The notes below the pieces were generated by a model. That model was not told the origin of the DNA and did no database searches. It saw only the letters and a program-made list of their open reading frames with translations. Below, in pieces: positions 8,436 through 15,970 of a DNA stretch of 27,455 bases. How positions within the stretch are numbered: the first letter of the stretch is position 1; each line of letters begins with the position of its first letter. The stretch lies in the NCBI GenBank assembly GCA_036641395.1, contig JAVWEY010000021.1:1-27455 (forward strand), in the 5' to 3' direction. Made by a program: the position numbers and the translations under genes. The DNA comes from JAVXTH01 sp036641395 (lineage in GTDB: Bacteria > Bacillota_I > Bacilli_A > Erysipelotrichales > Erysipelotrichaceae).

Positions 8436-9683
8436 ATGTTAATCAAACAAGGGATTCATTGCCATATAATTAAAACAAACAAATTTAAAGATATTGGAAT
8501 TAGTATCCGTTTCTTGTCTAAATTAGATGAAAATCATGCAAGTGAAAAATCTTTATTAGCGATGATTTTATGTGATCGTACGCTTGCTTATCCGACAAAG
8601 AAAGCAATGAGTGAAGTAAGTGATGAGTGTTATGGTGCTTCTTTAAATGCTCAAACAATGGGATATGGACAGGCTCAAGTATTAGAAATTCGCTCAAAGA
8701 TTATTGATCCTGATTATGTTCCTAATGAGAATTTATTAGAAAAACATATTGCTTTTCTTCATGAAATTATTTTTAATCCTAGAATTGATGAAGAAGTTAT
8801 GAAAGAGGCAAAAGAAGTATTACTGGCGAAAATGCAAAGAATGCATGATGAACCTAGTCAGTATGCAATTCATCGTTGTTTACAACTTGCAGGAGCAAAT
8901 ATAGCTTTAGGTATATCCGCATTAGGAACGAAAGAAAAAATTGAAACGATAACCCTTGAACAACTTAGAAATGCTTATGATGATATGATTAAAAACGATC
9001 AAATTGAATTATTAATTTGTGGTGATATTATTCAGACAAAGATTCAGGAACTTATATATAATCATTTAAATTTTGAAGAACGTAATTCTTCAATTGATAC
9101 TTTTTATGTTTCTAAAAATAAAGAACTCGGTAGAATCGAAGAGTATCGTGATGTTTCACAAACAAATATTATGATGTTATATTTCACAAATGTTTCAATT
9201 AAAGATGATGACTATTGGAAATTAAAAGTAACCAATGCAATTCTTGGACAATATCCTACTTCTTTCTTATTTCAAGAAGTTCGTGAAAAGAATTCATTGT
9301 GTTATTCGATTTATTCAAGTTTGATTTCTTATGATGGAGCGATGGGAATATCAACCGGTATTGAAAAAGTTAATATTAATAAAACAATTGAATTAATTGA
9401 AAAACAAGTAGAACGTATAAAACAAGGTGATTTTGATGAATTATTATTGAATACAAGTAAAGGAATGTTGATTAATTCTCTTCGTCAATCTTTAGATGAT
9501 ATGAATTCATTGTTTTCTATTAATTTTCAAAATGCTATTTTAAAACAAAATAAAGAAGTAAGTGATTTTATAGAAGCAATTGAAAAAGTAAGCAAAGAAG
9601 ATGTAATTAAGGTTATGAAAAATAGTACCCATCAATTGACTTATATACTCACAAGTCAGGAGGAGCAACATGTTGAAAATTAA
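8436..9683 (+). CDS. M16-family peptidase-like protein, inactive-type subunit (YmfF-like)
   Basis: A 415-residue M16 fold protein without the HxxEH zinc motif. The N-terminal half keeps the family pattern (GISIRFLSKLDENHASEKSLLAMIL, then SLNAQTMGYGQAQVLEI near residue 70). The second half has the usual REKNSLCYSIYS near 280. Such proteins normally partner with an active M16 protein, and the next gene encodes one, overlapping by 14 bases with its ribosome site inside this gene. This pair matches YmfF/YmfH of Bacillus, which lie downstream of spoIIIE there too. The peptide substrate is unknown. In other systems similar pairs mature secreted or ribosomal peptides, but no such precursor is evident here. 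Confidence 0.88.
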   Translation: MLIKQGIHCHIIKTNKFKDIGISIRFLSKLDENHASEKSLLAMILCDRTLAYPTKKAMSEVSDECYGASLNAQTMGYGQAQVLEIRSKIIDPDYVPNENLLEKHIAFLHEIIFNPRIDEEVMKEAKEVLLAKMQRMHDEPSQYAIHRCLQLAGANIALGISALGTKEKIETITLEQLRNAYDDMIKNDQIELLICGDIIQTKIQELIYNHLNFEERNSSIDTFYVSKNKELGRIEEYRDVSQTNIMMLYFTNVSIKDDDYWKLKVTNAILGQYPTSFLFQEVREKNSLCYSIYSSLISYDGAMGISTGIEKVNINKTIELIEKQVERIKQGDFDELLLNTSKGMLINSLRQSLDDMNSLFSINFQNAILKQNKEVSDFIEAIEKVSKEDVIKVMKNSTHQLTYILTSQEEQHVEN

Positions 9684-10950
9684 GAATGATCGCTATAAAG
9701 AGAGTTATGTAGAGGAGACTTTAGATAATGGATTACATGTTGTTTTATGGAATAAACCGGATTATGAAAAATCATATTTTATGATGGCAACCCCACTTGG
9801 TGCTATGGATATTCAACAGATTGATAAAGATGGAAAGTTTACTAGTTATCCAGCGGGTATTGCACATTTTCTAGAACATAAAATGTTTGAGGATGAAGGT
9901 CAAGATGTAATGGATTTGTTTTCCAAGATGGGAGCTAATGTTAATGCTTTTACCTCCTATAATGAAACAGCATACTATTTCACAACTAGTGGTAATCCAA
10001 TTGAACCACTTCATTTATTGTTAGATTTTGTTCAGACACTTAATATTAGTGAGGCTTCCGTTGAAAAGGAAAAAGGAATTATTATTCAAGAACTTGCAAT
10101 GTATCAACAGATGAGTGATCAACGTCTATTAATGGAAACTTTTTCTTCCTTATTCTCAAAGCATCCGCTTAAATATGATGTAGGAGGAGATGAGAAAAGT
10201 GTATCTAGTATAAGTAAAGATCAATTAGATACTTGCTATAAACTTAATTATCATCCAAGTACGATGATTTTGGTTGGGATTAGTGGTAAGGATCCTAGTA
10301 TATTAATGAAAGAAATAAAAGCAAATCAAGATAAAAAAACCTTTCCAAAAATTAATAAAGTAGAAAGGGTTAAGGTTGAAGAATCAAAAGCAGTGGCTAG
10401 GAAGAACTATTCTTTTCATATGGATGTTTCGATACCTAAAATATCCCTTGCTTTTAAATGTAAGGGAATTGTAGATCCATATGAGCGTTTAAAACAAGAA
10501 TGGTGTTTTCGAATTCTCTTTGATATGGCTTTTACATCAATGAGTGATGAATATCAATTGTGGATGAATCAAGGTATTATCAATGATTATTTTGGATATG
10601 AAGTAGATTATGGTAATGATTATGGACTTGTAATGATTGTGAATGAAACATTTAAAAAAGAGGAATTCATCAAAGTTGTATTCGACACATTGAAAGCATT
10701 AAAAACAAGAGCAATCAATCAAAATGCATTTGAACAATTAAAACGTCGTTACTTTGGCCAAACAATCCGTAGTTTAAATAGTTTTGATGATATTGCGATT
10801 ACCTATATGCGTAATTATTTTGATCAAATTGATTTCTTTAAGGCAATTGATTTGGTATATGATATTACTTTAGATGATATGAAAAAAGCTTATGAAAGTT
10901 TTAATCTAGATGATTATTCAATCGTTGAATTATTACCAAATGAAAAATAA
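9670..10950 (+). CDS. Zinc-dependent M16 peptidase (YmfH-like), active subunit
   Basis: A 426-residue metallopeptidase with the inverted zinc motif HFLEH (His66, catalytic Glu69, His70). The distal glutamate ligand lies in EKGIIIQEL (about 134-141), and the downstream NVNAFTSYNETAYYF segment is typical of the family. It is cytoplasmic, with no signal peptide. The start ATG lies inside the upstream gene, preceded by CAGGAGGAG, so it is co-translated with the inactive subunit, with which it probably forms a clamshell dimer. A terminator closes the pair. Confidence 0.92.
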   Translation: MLKIKNDRYKESYVEETLDNGLHVVLWNKPDYEKSYFMMATPLGAMDIQQIDKDGKFTSYPAGIAHFLEHKMFEDEGQDVMDLFSKMGANVNAFTSYNETAYYFTTSGNPIEPLHLLLDFVQTLNISEASVEKEKGIIIQELAMYQQMSDQRLLMETFSSLFSKHPLKYDVGGDEKSVSSISKDQLDTCYKLNYHPSTMILVGISGKDPSILMKEIKANQDKKTFPKINKVERVKVEESKAVARKNYSFHMDVSIPKISLAFKCKGIVDPYERLKQEWCFRILFDMAFTSMSDEYQLWMNQGIINDYFGYEVDYGNDYGLVMIVNETFKKEEFIKVVFDTLKALKTRAINQNAFEQLKRRYFGQTIRSLNSFDDIAITYMRNYFDQIDFFKAIDLVYDITLDDMKKAYESFNLDDYSIVELLPNEK

Positions 10951-10978
10951 ATAAAAAGATTCATTAATTATCGTTTTT

Positions 10979-11010
10979 AAGCCATTTATATAAAAAAATG
11001 GCTTTTTTTT
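10979..11010 (+). terminator. Intrinsic terminator after the M16 pair
   Basis: A 9-bp stem AAGCCATTT / AAATGGCTT with an eight-base A/T loop is followed by eight T residues. Confidence 0.9.
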
Positions 11011-11054
11011 ATATAAAAACATACAAAATGGCAATAAATATGTAGTTTTGGTAT

Positions 11055-11083
11055 TTGCATATTTACGGTGTGTTTGAGATAAT
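11055..11083 (+). promoter_or_regulatory. SigA-type promoter for the leader ORF and ssb
   Basis: -35 TTGCAT (11055-11060), a 17-base spacer, and -10 GATAAT (11078-11083). Transcription would start near 11090, about 24 bases before the small ORF. Confidence 0.65.
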
Positions 11084-11113
11084 GTAATTATAAATATGGA
11101 TGGAGGTCTTATT

Positions 11114-11179
11114 ATGAGTGTCTTTAATTTTCACAGTAATAAAAACATTAAAAGCAGGAAGATGCGAGGAGGATTTTAA
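11114..11179 (+). CDS. 21-residue leader ORF upstream of ssb
   Basis: ATG at 11114 is preceded by GGATGGAGG at good spacing and followed by 20 sense codons. The peptide starts MSVFNFHSNKNIK and ends SRKMRGGF. It is basic, and its last codons (CGA GGA GGA) are themselves the ribosome site for ssb, whose ATG begins two bases after the stop TAA. This arrangement is typical of translational coupling: ribosomes finishing the small ORF occupy or deliver to the ssb start. I recognise no family. It may be a regulatory leader peptide, or a chance ORF; its own good ribosome site argues against chance. Confidence 0.5.
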   Translation: MSVFNFHSNKNIKSRKMRGGF

Positions 11180-11181
11180 TA

Positions 11182-11508
11182 ATGTTGAATCAAATTGTAT
11201 TGGTGGGAAAAGTAGTAGAATTACCTGAAATTAAAGAAACTACAAATGGAAATAAAATAGGTAATATTGGATTGTTATTAAATCGACCTTTTAAGAATTC
11301 AAATGGTATCTATGATACAGATTATGTATCAATTACGCTTTGGAAGGGAATTGCTGAAACGGTGAGTGAGGTATGTCGTATTAATGATATAATCGCAATC
11401 AAAGGAAGATTACAAACAAGTGATTACACAAAGGATGATGTTGTTTATCATAACTATGAAATTATTGCGGAAAAGGTTTCCTTTATCAGTTCACAATTAG
11501 CGTCTTAA
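11182..11508 (+). CDS. ssb: Short single-stranded DNA-binding protein (SSB, OB fold)
   Basis: A 108-residue OB-fold protein that coats single-stranded DNA. MLNQIVLVGKVVELPEIK is the classic SSB first strand, DYVSITLWKGIAETV the central aromatic strand, and NDIIAIKGRLQT the closing strand. It stops right after the fold and lacks the flexible linker and acidic DDDIPF-like tip that recruits replication proteins. It is therefore more like the short competence-type SsbB or plasmid SSBs than the housekeeping SsbA, which should be elsewhere in the genome. AGGAGG inside the leader ORF is its ribosome site. No other recombination gene is nearby. Confidence 0.88.
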   Translation: MLNQIVLVGKVVELPEIKETTNGNKIGNIGLLLNRPFKNSNGIYDTDYVSITLWKGIAETVSEVCRINDIIAIKGRLQTSDYTKDDVVYHNYEIIAEKVSFISSQLAS

Positions 11509-11513
11509 ACAAT

Positions 11514-11540
11514 ATAGTTGACCATATTTTGGTCAACTAT
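11514..11540 (+). other. Perfect 10-bp hairpin between ssb and proB
   Basis: ATAGTTGACC and GGTCAACTAT flank a seven-base ATATTTT loop. The following bases (TATTATAAAAAAAG) contain no T run, so it is not a canonical terminator on this strand. It could be a processed 3' end, a weak terminator or a protein-binding palindrome just upstream of the proB promoter. Confidence 0.6.
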
Positions 11541-11563
11541 TATTATAAAAAAAGTAATTGTTA

Positions 11564-11572
11564 TGTTATACT
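11564..11572 (+). promoter_or_regulatory. Extended -10 promoter for proBA
   Basis: TGTTATACT combines the TGn extension with TATACT (11567-11572). The -35 region is weak (TATAAA, 11544-11549). The predicted start is near 11579, leaving only about 17 leader bases before the proB ATG at 11596. This rules out the longer upstream reading start. Confidence 0.6.
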
Positions 11573-11595
11573 TATCAAGTGTAGAGGTAAGTAGA

Positions 11596-12375
11596 ATGAA
11601 AAATTGTAAGAGAATTGTGATAAAAGTAGGCTCATCCACGATAACTCATAAAAATGGTGGATTGAATTTACAAAAAATTGATAAACTAGCAATGGTATTA
11701 AGTGATATTAAAAATAGCGGTAAAGAAGTAGTTTTAGTTAGTAGTGGTGCAGTGAGTGCTGGTGTTGCGAAACTAAAAATGAAAGAGCGTCCAAGTTTAA
11801 TGAAGGAAAAACAAGCAGCAGCATCGGTAGGCCAATGTGAATTGATGTTTATTTATGATAAGTTTTTTTCTCAATATGGACAATTAATTTCACAACTTTT
11901 AATAACAAAAACAGTAACTACTAATAACGTATTAAGAACAAATGTAATCAATACATTAGAAACCTTATTGACTTATGGAGTTATTCCTATAATTAATGAG
12001 AATGATAGTGTTGCCGTTGATGAAATTGCTTATGGAGATAATGATACATTATCTGCCATGAGTGCTTATTTAGTACAAGCAGATTTATTAATTTTATTAT
12101 CGGATATTGATGGTTTATATGATGATAATCCTAGTATCAATCCTAATGCAAAGTTAATACCTTTGGTAAGTCACATTGATGAATCAATTGAAGCAATGGC
12201 GAAAGGTGCGGGAAGTACACGAGGAACTGGGGGAATGATTACTAAAATTCATGCGGCTGCTTTTGCGAATGAACATGGGATACCAATGATTATCGCAAAT
12301 GGGGAAGAGCCAAGTATTTTATATGATATTTTAGAAGACGATTATCGTGGTACTTTATTTGATGGGAGAAAATAA
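11596..12375 (+). CDS. proB: Glutamate 5-kinase
   Basis: 259 residues. It phosphorylates L-glutamate with ATP, the first step of proline synthesis. The amino-acid-kinase fold shows KRIVIKVGSS at the N-terminus, VLVSSGAVSAG near residue 48, the substrate loop INENDSVA near 132 and GDNDTLSA soon after, LSDIDGLYDDNP near 168, and the nucleotide loop GTGGMITKI near 210. It ends at GTLFDGRK and has no C-terminal PUA domain, so it is the short form. The ATG at 11596 was chosen because it follows AGAGGTAA and lies just after the predicted transcription start. The frame is open further upstream, but those codons overlap the hairpin and promoter. The stop lies one base before proA. Confidence 0.95.
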   Translation: MKNCKRIVIKVGSSTITHKNGGLNLQKIDKLAMVLSDIKNSGKEVVLVSSGAVSAGVAKLKMKERPSLMKEKQAAASVGQCELMFIYDKFFSQYGQLISQLLITKTVTTNNVLRTNVINTLETLLTYGVIPIINENDSVAVDEIAYGDNDTLSAMSAYLVQADLLILLSDIDGLYDDNPSINPNAKLIPLVSHIDESIEAMAKGAGSTRGTGGMITKIHAAAFANEHGIPMIIANGEEPSILYDILEDDYRGTLFDGRK

Positions 12376-12376
12376 T

Positions 12377-13618
12377 ATGACTTTAACTGAACTTGCGAAA
12401 GGTTGTAAAAAAGCTTCCTTTCAAATTATGAATATGAATACGGAAGATAAGAATAGAATATTAAATCAAATTATAATTAATTTAAAAGTTAATATTCCTT
12501 TCATTCTAGAAGCAAATAAAAAAGATATTGAAACGGCAAAAATTCACAAAATGGATGAAGGACGCATCGATCGGATGATGTTAAATGAAGAAAGAATGCA
12601 GAGCATACTTGAAGGAGTTAAACTTGTGATTGGATTAAGTGATCCAATCGGTAGTATTGAAACTTGTGGGACATTGAATAATGGTTTAAAGTTATCACAA
12701 ATGCGGGTTGCTTTAGGTGTGGTAGGAATGATTTATGAAGCTCGTCCTAATGTAAGTGTAGATGCAGCATGTTTATGTTTAAAAGCGGGTAATGCGATTA
12801 TGTTAAGAGGATCAAAAGATATACTACAAACTAATATTGAACTTGTGAAAGCGATGCGTTCTGCCATTAAAAGATGTGGCTATGATGAAAACATGATTAC
12901 GCTTTTAGAAGATACAAGTCGATCCACTGCTTCAACTTTTATGAAACTAAATCAGTATCTAGATGTTTTAATTCCTCGAGGCGGTGCATCTTTGATTCAA
13001 AATACATTAAAAGAAGCAACCGTTCCAGTATTAGAAACAGGAACTGGGAATTGTCATGTTTATGTAGATGATGATGCTGATTTGAATCAAGCAATTTCAA
13101 TTATTATCAATGCAAAGACATCACGCACATCTGTTTGTAATGCGTGTGAGAGTGTCTTGTTGCATTCTTCATTGAGTGATGATTTTATAAAAGATTTAAT
13201 CAATGAATTATTAAAGCATAAAGTATTAATTCATGGAGATGAGCATATTTGCTCCTATAATACATCGCTAATACCAGCAAGCGATGATGATTATTATAAA
13301 GAATATTTAGGATTAGAAATTTCAATTAAAATGGTTGATAATCTTGATGAGGCAATTACTCATATTAATCAATATGGAACCCATCATAGTGAAACGATTG
13401 TAAGTCTTAATCAAAATCATATTCAAACGTTTTTACGTCAAGTAGATAGTGCTTGTGTTTATTCTAATGCTTCAACACGCTTTTCAGATGGTTTTGAATT
13501 TGGTTTAGGAGCTGAGATTGGAATTAGTACACAGAAACTGCATGCACGAGGGCCAATGGGTTTGGAAGCATTGACTTCACAGAAATATATAATCATTGGA
13601 AATGGTCAAATAAGATAA
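12377..13618 (+). CDS. proA: Glutamate-5-semialdehyde dehydrogenase (gamma-glutamyl phosphate reductase)
   Basis: 413 residues. It reduces gamma-glutamyl phosphate with NADPH to glutamate semialdehyde, the second proline step. ALDH-fold landmarks are LGVVGMIYEARPNVSVDAA near residue 112, LRGSKD, LIPRGGASLI near 198, the catalytic cysteine in KTSRTSVCNACE near 250, and the C-terminal SDGFEFGLGAEIGISTQKLHARGPMGL. Length matches the family (about 415). ATG 12377 follows GGGAGA; an in-frame ATG about 30 bases upstream lies within proB and has no ribosome site. proC is not in this window. Confidence 0.96.
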   Translation: MTLTELAKGCKKASFQIMNMNTEDKNRILNQIIINLKVNIPFILEANKKDIETAKIHKMDEGRIDRMMLNEERMQSILEGVKLVIGLSDPIGSIETCGTLNNGLKLSQMRVALGVVGMIYEARPNVSVDAACLCLKAGNAIMLRGSKDILQTNIELVKAMRSAIKRCGYDENMITLLEDTSRSTASTFMKLNQYLDVLIPRGGASLIQNTLKEATVPVLETGTGNCHVYVDDDADLNQAISIIINAKTSRTSVCNACESVLLHSSLSDDFIKDLINELLKHKVLIHGDEHICSYNTSLIPASDDDYYKEYLGLEISIKMVDNLDEAITHINQYGTHHSETIVSLNQNHIQTFLRQVDSACVYSNASTRFSDGFEFGLGAEIGISTQKLHARGPMGLEALTSQKYIIIGNGQIR

Positions 13619-13637
13619 AGTGGGAAACCACTTTTTT
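13617..13637 (+). terminator. Intrinsic terminator after proBA
   Basis: A 7-bp stem AAAGTGG / CCACTTT capped by a GAAA tetraloop runs into a T tract directly after the proA stop codon. Confidence 0.88.
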
Positions 13638-13680
13638 AATTAAATTTATAGTTTCATCCATACTAAAATAGGTGAGAACA

Positions 13681-14820
13681 ATGAAACATAAATTATATCT
13701 TTTCTATTTGTTTAACTTTTTAACTTTTTTTGCCTTTGCCTTTGTTAATACTCAAGTAATACCTTATATGACTTATTTAGGTTATAACATTATCCAACAA
13801 GGATATATTCTGGCATTCAATGCATTAATTGCGATTTGTTTTCAATTTATTCTTGGGTATTTATGTGATCGTTATCACAAACTAAAATGGTTTTATTGTT
13901 TACTTTACAGTATTGTTTTGTTATCGGCAATGTTGATGTTTCTAATCCAAGCTAAACAATTTTATTTTCATTTGATTGTAATTGCTTTAATGGCTGGTTT
14001 AATAAAAGTTATGATTGCGTTAAATGAAACTTGGATGATGGCACGAGTTAAGAATAATTATGGCAAAGTTAGAGCATTTGGAGCAATTGGTTTAGGTTTA
14101 GGTTCACCACTTGCCGGTTATCTAATAACAGTGTTTGATTATAAAATGATGGTTGTTATATTTGGTTTATTATCAATTATAATCTTTTTATTAATCGTTA
14201 AAATACCTGATATTAATAATACAAGTAAACATATTACGTTAAGTAGTTTAAAACAGTTAATCCTTAATAAAGAATATGTACTTTTAGTATTAATCTATTT
14301 ATTACTCTATATGGTAGGCACAGCGGACCAATATGTTGTAATCGATAAGTTGATAGATATTGGTGCTAATAGCTCTGTAATCGGCTTAAAATGGTCGATA
14401 CAGTCGTTTATGGAGGTTCCATTACTGATTGGTTCTACTTATTTACTAAAAAAGATATCTTATTATACATTATTAAAACTAGGAACGATTATGTATAGTA
14501 TAAAATTTATCTTATATGGGTTAGCAATTCATCCGGTGATGATTCTATTTTCTGCATCTTTACAAATTGTAACTTTGCCAATTATTATGATAACAAGTAA
14601 AATACTTATAAATAAAGTCATTCCTAAATCATTACAATCGAGTGGACCGATGTTTGCTATGGCAATTTTTATTGGTTTAAGTGGTTTAATAACACCACTT
14701 ATTACAAGTCGTTTATGTATGTTATTTGGCTATGATTTAACTCTTTATATAATTGCAAGTTTCTGTATTATTCCATTTTTGCTAATTATCCACTACCATA
14801 GAACTTGTGAAAAGAAATAA
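13681..14820 (+). CDS. Major facilitator superfamily transporter (MFS_1-like)
   Basis: About 379 residues with twelve predicted hydrophobic helices. The loop between helices 2 and 3 carries GYLCDRYHKLK, the MFS signature. NETWMMARV and YGKVRAFGAIGLGLGSPLAGYL near 120-155 resemble the LacY/HcaT-type (MFS_1-like) branch. The substrate cannot be read from sequence. ATG 13681 was preferred because AGGTGAG lies at the right distance; the in-frame GTG nine bases earlier is part of that ribosome site. It lies alone between the proBA terminator and a promoter for the next gene. Confidence 0.87.
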   Translation: MKHKLYLFYLFNFLTFFAFAFVNTQVIPYMTYLGYNIIQQGYILAFNALIAICFQFILGYLCDRYHKLKWFYCLLYSIVLLSAMLMFLIQAKQFYFHLIVIALMAGLIKVMIALNETWMMARVKNNYGKVRAFGAIGLGLGSPLAGYLITVFDYKMMVVIFGLLSIIIFLLIVKIPDINNTSKHITLSSLKQLILNKEYVLLVLIYLLLYMVGTADQYVVIDKLIDIGANSSVIGLKWSIQSFMEVPLLIGSTYLLKKISYYTLLKLGTIMYSIKFILYGLAIHPVMILFSASLQIVTLPIIMITSKILINKVIPKSLQSSGPMFAMAIFIGLSGLITPLITSRLCMLFGYDLTLYIIASFCIIPFLLIIHYHRTCEKK

Positions 14821-14834
14821 GCACATGTTATAAT
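14805..14834 (+). promoter_or_regulatory. Extended -10 promoter for the 14857 gene
   Basis: -35 TTGTGA (14805-14810), an 18-base spacer, and TGTTATAAT with -10 at 14829-14834. The -35 overlaps the last codons of the MFS gene. GTGAGG precedes the ATG at 14857. Confidence 0.7.
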
Positions 14835-14856
14835 GAGAAAAATAGTGAGGTAAAAG

Positions 14857-15372
14857 ATGAAACATGCAACGCTTCAGATTAAAAATTGGGAATTCAAAGT
14901 AACATCAAATGATTATCTGCAATATAAAGGAAAGATGGGAAGAGGAGTAACCATTTATAACTTATATGGGAAAGAACTCCTTCATTTTTCTACTAAAAAG
15001 GCAAATTTCGTGTTATTAAGATCAAATCGTATCTTATCTTTTGATATATACGTTGACCAACAAATTCATGGCAGTCTATTTCCTTATGAAGAAAGCCTAG
15101 GTAGAGCATTTTTATATTATCAAGGCCATAATTACGAAATTGTTGCAGGCGAGTTTCAAGAAAAAGATGCTTATATATTACTACAAGATAATCAAAGTGT
15201 AGCACTTATCATTAAGGATAAAGATTATGAAATATATACTCGACAAAGTGACAAAACATCACTTTGTGCAATGTTAGCAATTCATATTCGTTTTCTTGGT
15301 TTAAAGAAAATAGATCGAACCGCGTTTTTATTATACATAGAACCTGATTTTTTAAAGATAATGAATAACTAA
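14857..15372 (+). CDS. Hypothetical protein, possible tubby/LURP-like fold
   Basis: A 171-residue soluble protein of unknown function. It is rich in short alternating hydrophobic strands (LQIKNWEFKVTSNDYLQY, FVLLRSNRILSFDIYV, YILLQDNQSVALIIKDKDYEIY), giving a repeating beta pattern like the tubby C-terminal/LURP-one fold seen in some Firmicute proteins. That fold suggestion is inference only. It has no signal peptide, membrane segment or catalytic motif. The ATG has a GTGAGG ribosome site and its own extended -10 promoter. It ends four bases before the hairpin that precedes the next gene. Confidence 0.75.
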   Translation: MKHATLQIKNWEFKVTSNDYLQYKGKMGRGVTIYNLYGKELLHFSTKKANFVLLRSNRILSFDIYVDQQIHGSLFPYEESLGRAFLYYQGHNYEIVAGEFQEKDAYILLQDNQSVALIIKDKDYEIYTRQSDKTSLCAMLAIHIRFLGLKKIDRTAFLLYIEPDFLKIMNN

Positions 15373-15376
15373 ACAA

Positions 15377-15423
15377 AATGTCTGTATATTAGTAGTAGGT
15401 GATACTATTAATATACAGACATT
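15377..15423 (+). promoter_or_regulatory. 21-bp hairpin with the Shine-Dalgarno core as its loop
   Basis: The outer arms AATGTCTGTATATT (15377-15390) and AATATACAGACATT (15410-15423) are perfect reverse complements. Pairing continues through AGTAGTA / TACTATT with a single G-T wobble, leaving a five-base loop GGTGA (15398-15402). That loop is the core of the only good ribosome site before the YqaA-like gene, and the candidate AUU start (15407) lies in the 3' arm. It could be a translation-control element (thermosensor or protein-bound) and might also act as a terminator for the preceding gene, although no T run follows. Confidence 0.75.
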
Positions 15424-15970
15424 ATTTATCTTATGGCAAGACTTTGGTTTATTTTTGTATTCAGTTTTAAAAGCATTTTTACCTTTACCATCGATTGAAG
15501 TAATATTTGTTCCATTATGCCTTTTGTATCCAAATAAATGGTTGTGGTACTCTTTAATTGGGGCAATTGGTACATTCATTGGAGGTGCCATTGGTTATGC
15601 CATTGGATACAACTTAGGACATAAATCGATGCGATATATGGCAAACGCGAAAGATATAGAAAAAGGGGAATCCTTAATGAATCGCTATGGTGTTATTGCT
15701 GTATTCATCGGTGGAATAACCCCAATTCCTGATTTTCTACTAGCTTATCTAGCTGGTTTAACCCATATGTCTTTTATTGCTTTTGCATTGAGTGATGCGA
15801 TTGCTCGATTTCTAAGATCAATGATTGTTGCCTTTTTATTAAATCAATTAAATATGATAATTAATTTTGACCGCTTTGGTACTTACTTTTCTTTCTTTAT
15901 TATTTTTATCTTATTGTTACGTTGGGGCATTGAAAAGTTTAAAGCATTTCGTTTACAAAATAAGCGATGA
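15407..15970 (+). CDS. YqaA/DedA-like (VTT domain) membrane protein with non-canonical start
   Basis: About 187 residues from the proposed start. The VTT/SNARE-associated fold is seen as KAFLPLPSIEVIFVPLCLL, the Gly-rich helix FIGGAIGYAIGYNLG, RYGVIAVFIGGITPIPDFL and the re-entrant pair ending ALSDAIARFLRSMIVAFLL, followed by a C-terminal hydrophobic helix and basic tail. It resembles E. coli YqaA; relatives are membrane lipid flippases or unknown. The frame is open back to 15365, but the only usual start codon is TTG at 15455, which lacks a ribosome site and would cut off WQDFGLFL, a natural-looking N-terminus. AGGTGAT (15397-15403) points to AUU 15407, or AUA 15413. If only usual starts are allowed, use 15455-15970. 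It overlaps the convergent gene by 32 bases at the 3' end. Confidence 0.8.
   Translation: MNIQTLFILWQDFGLFLYSVLKAFLPLPSIEVIFVPLCLLYPNKWLWYSLIGAIGTFIGGAIGYAIGYNLGHKSMRYMANAKDIEKGESLMNRYGVIAVFIGGITPIPDFLLAYLAGLTHMSFIAFALSDAIARFLRSMIVAFLLNQLNMIINFDRFGTYFSFFIIFILLLRWGIEKFKAFRLQNKR

Noticed and set aside
15433..15498. ATG at 15433 as start of the YqaA-like gene
   Set aside because: It is in a different frame from the conserved protein and stops after 21 codons. It would need a +1 frameshift for which I see no clear slippery site.
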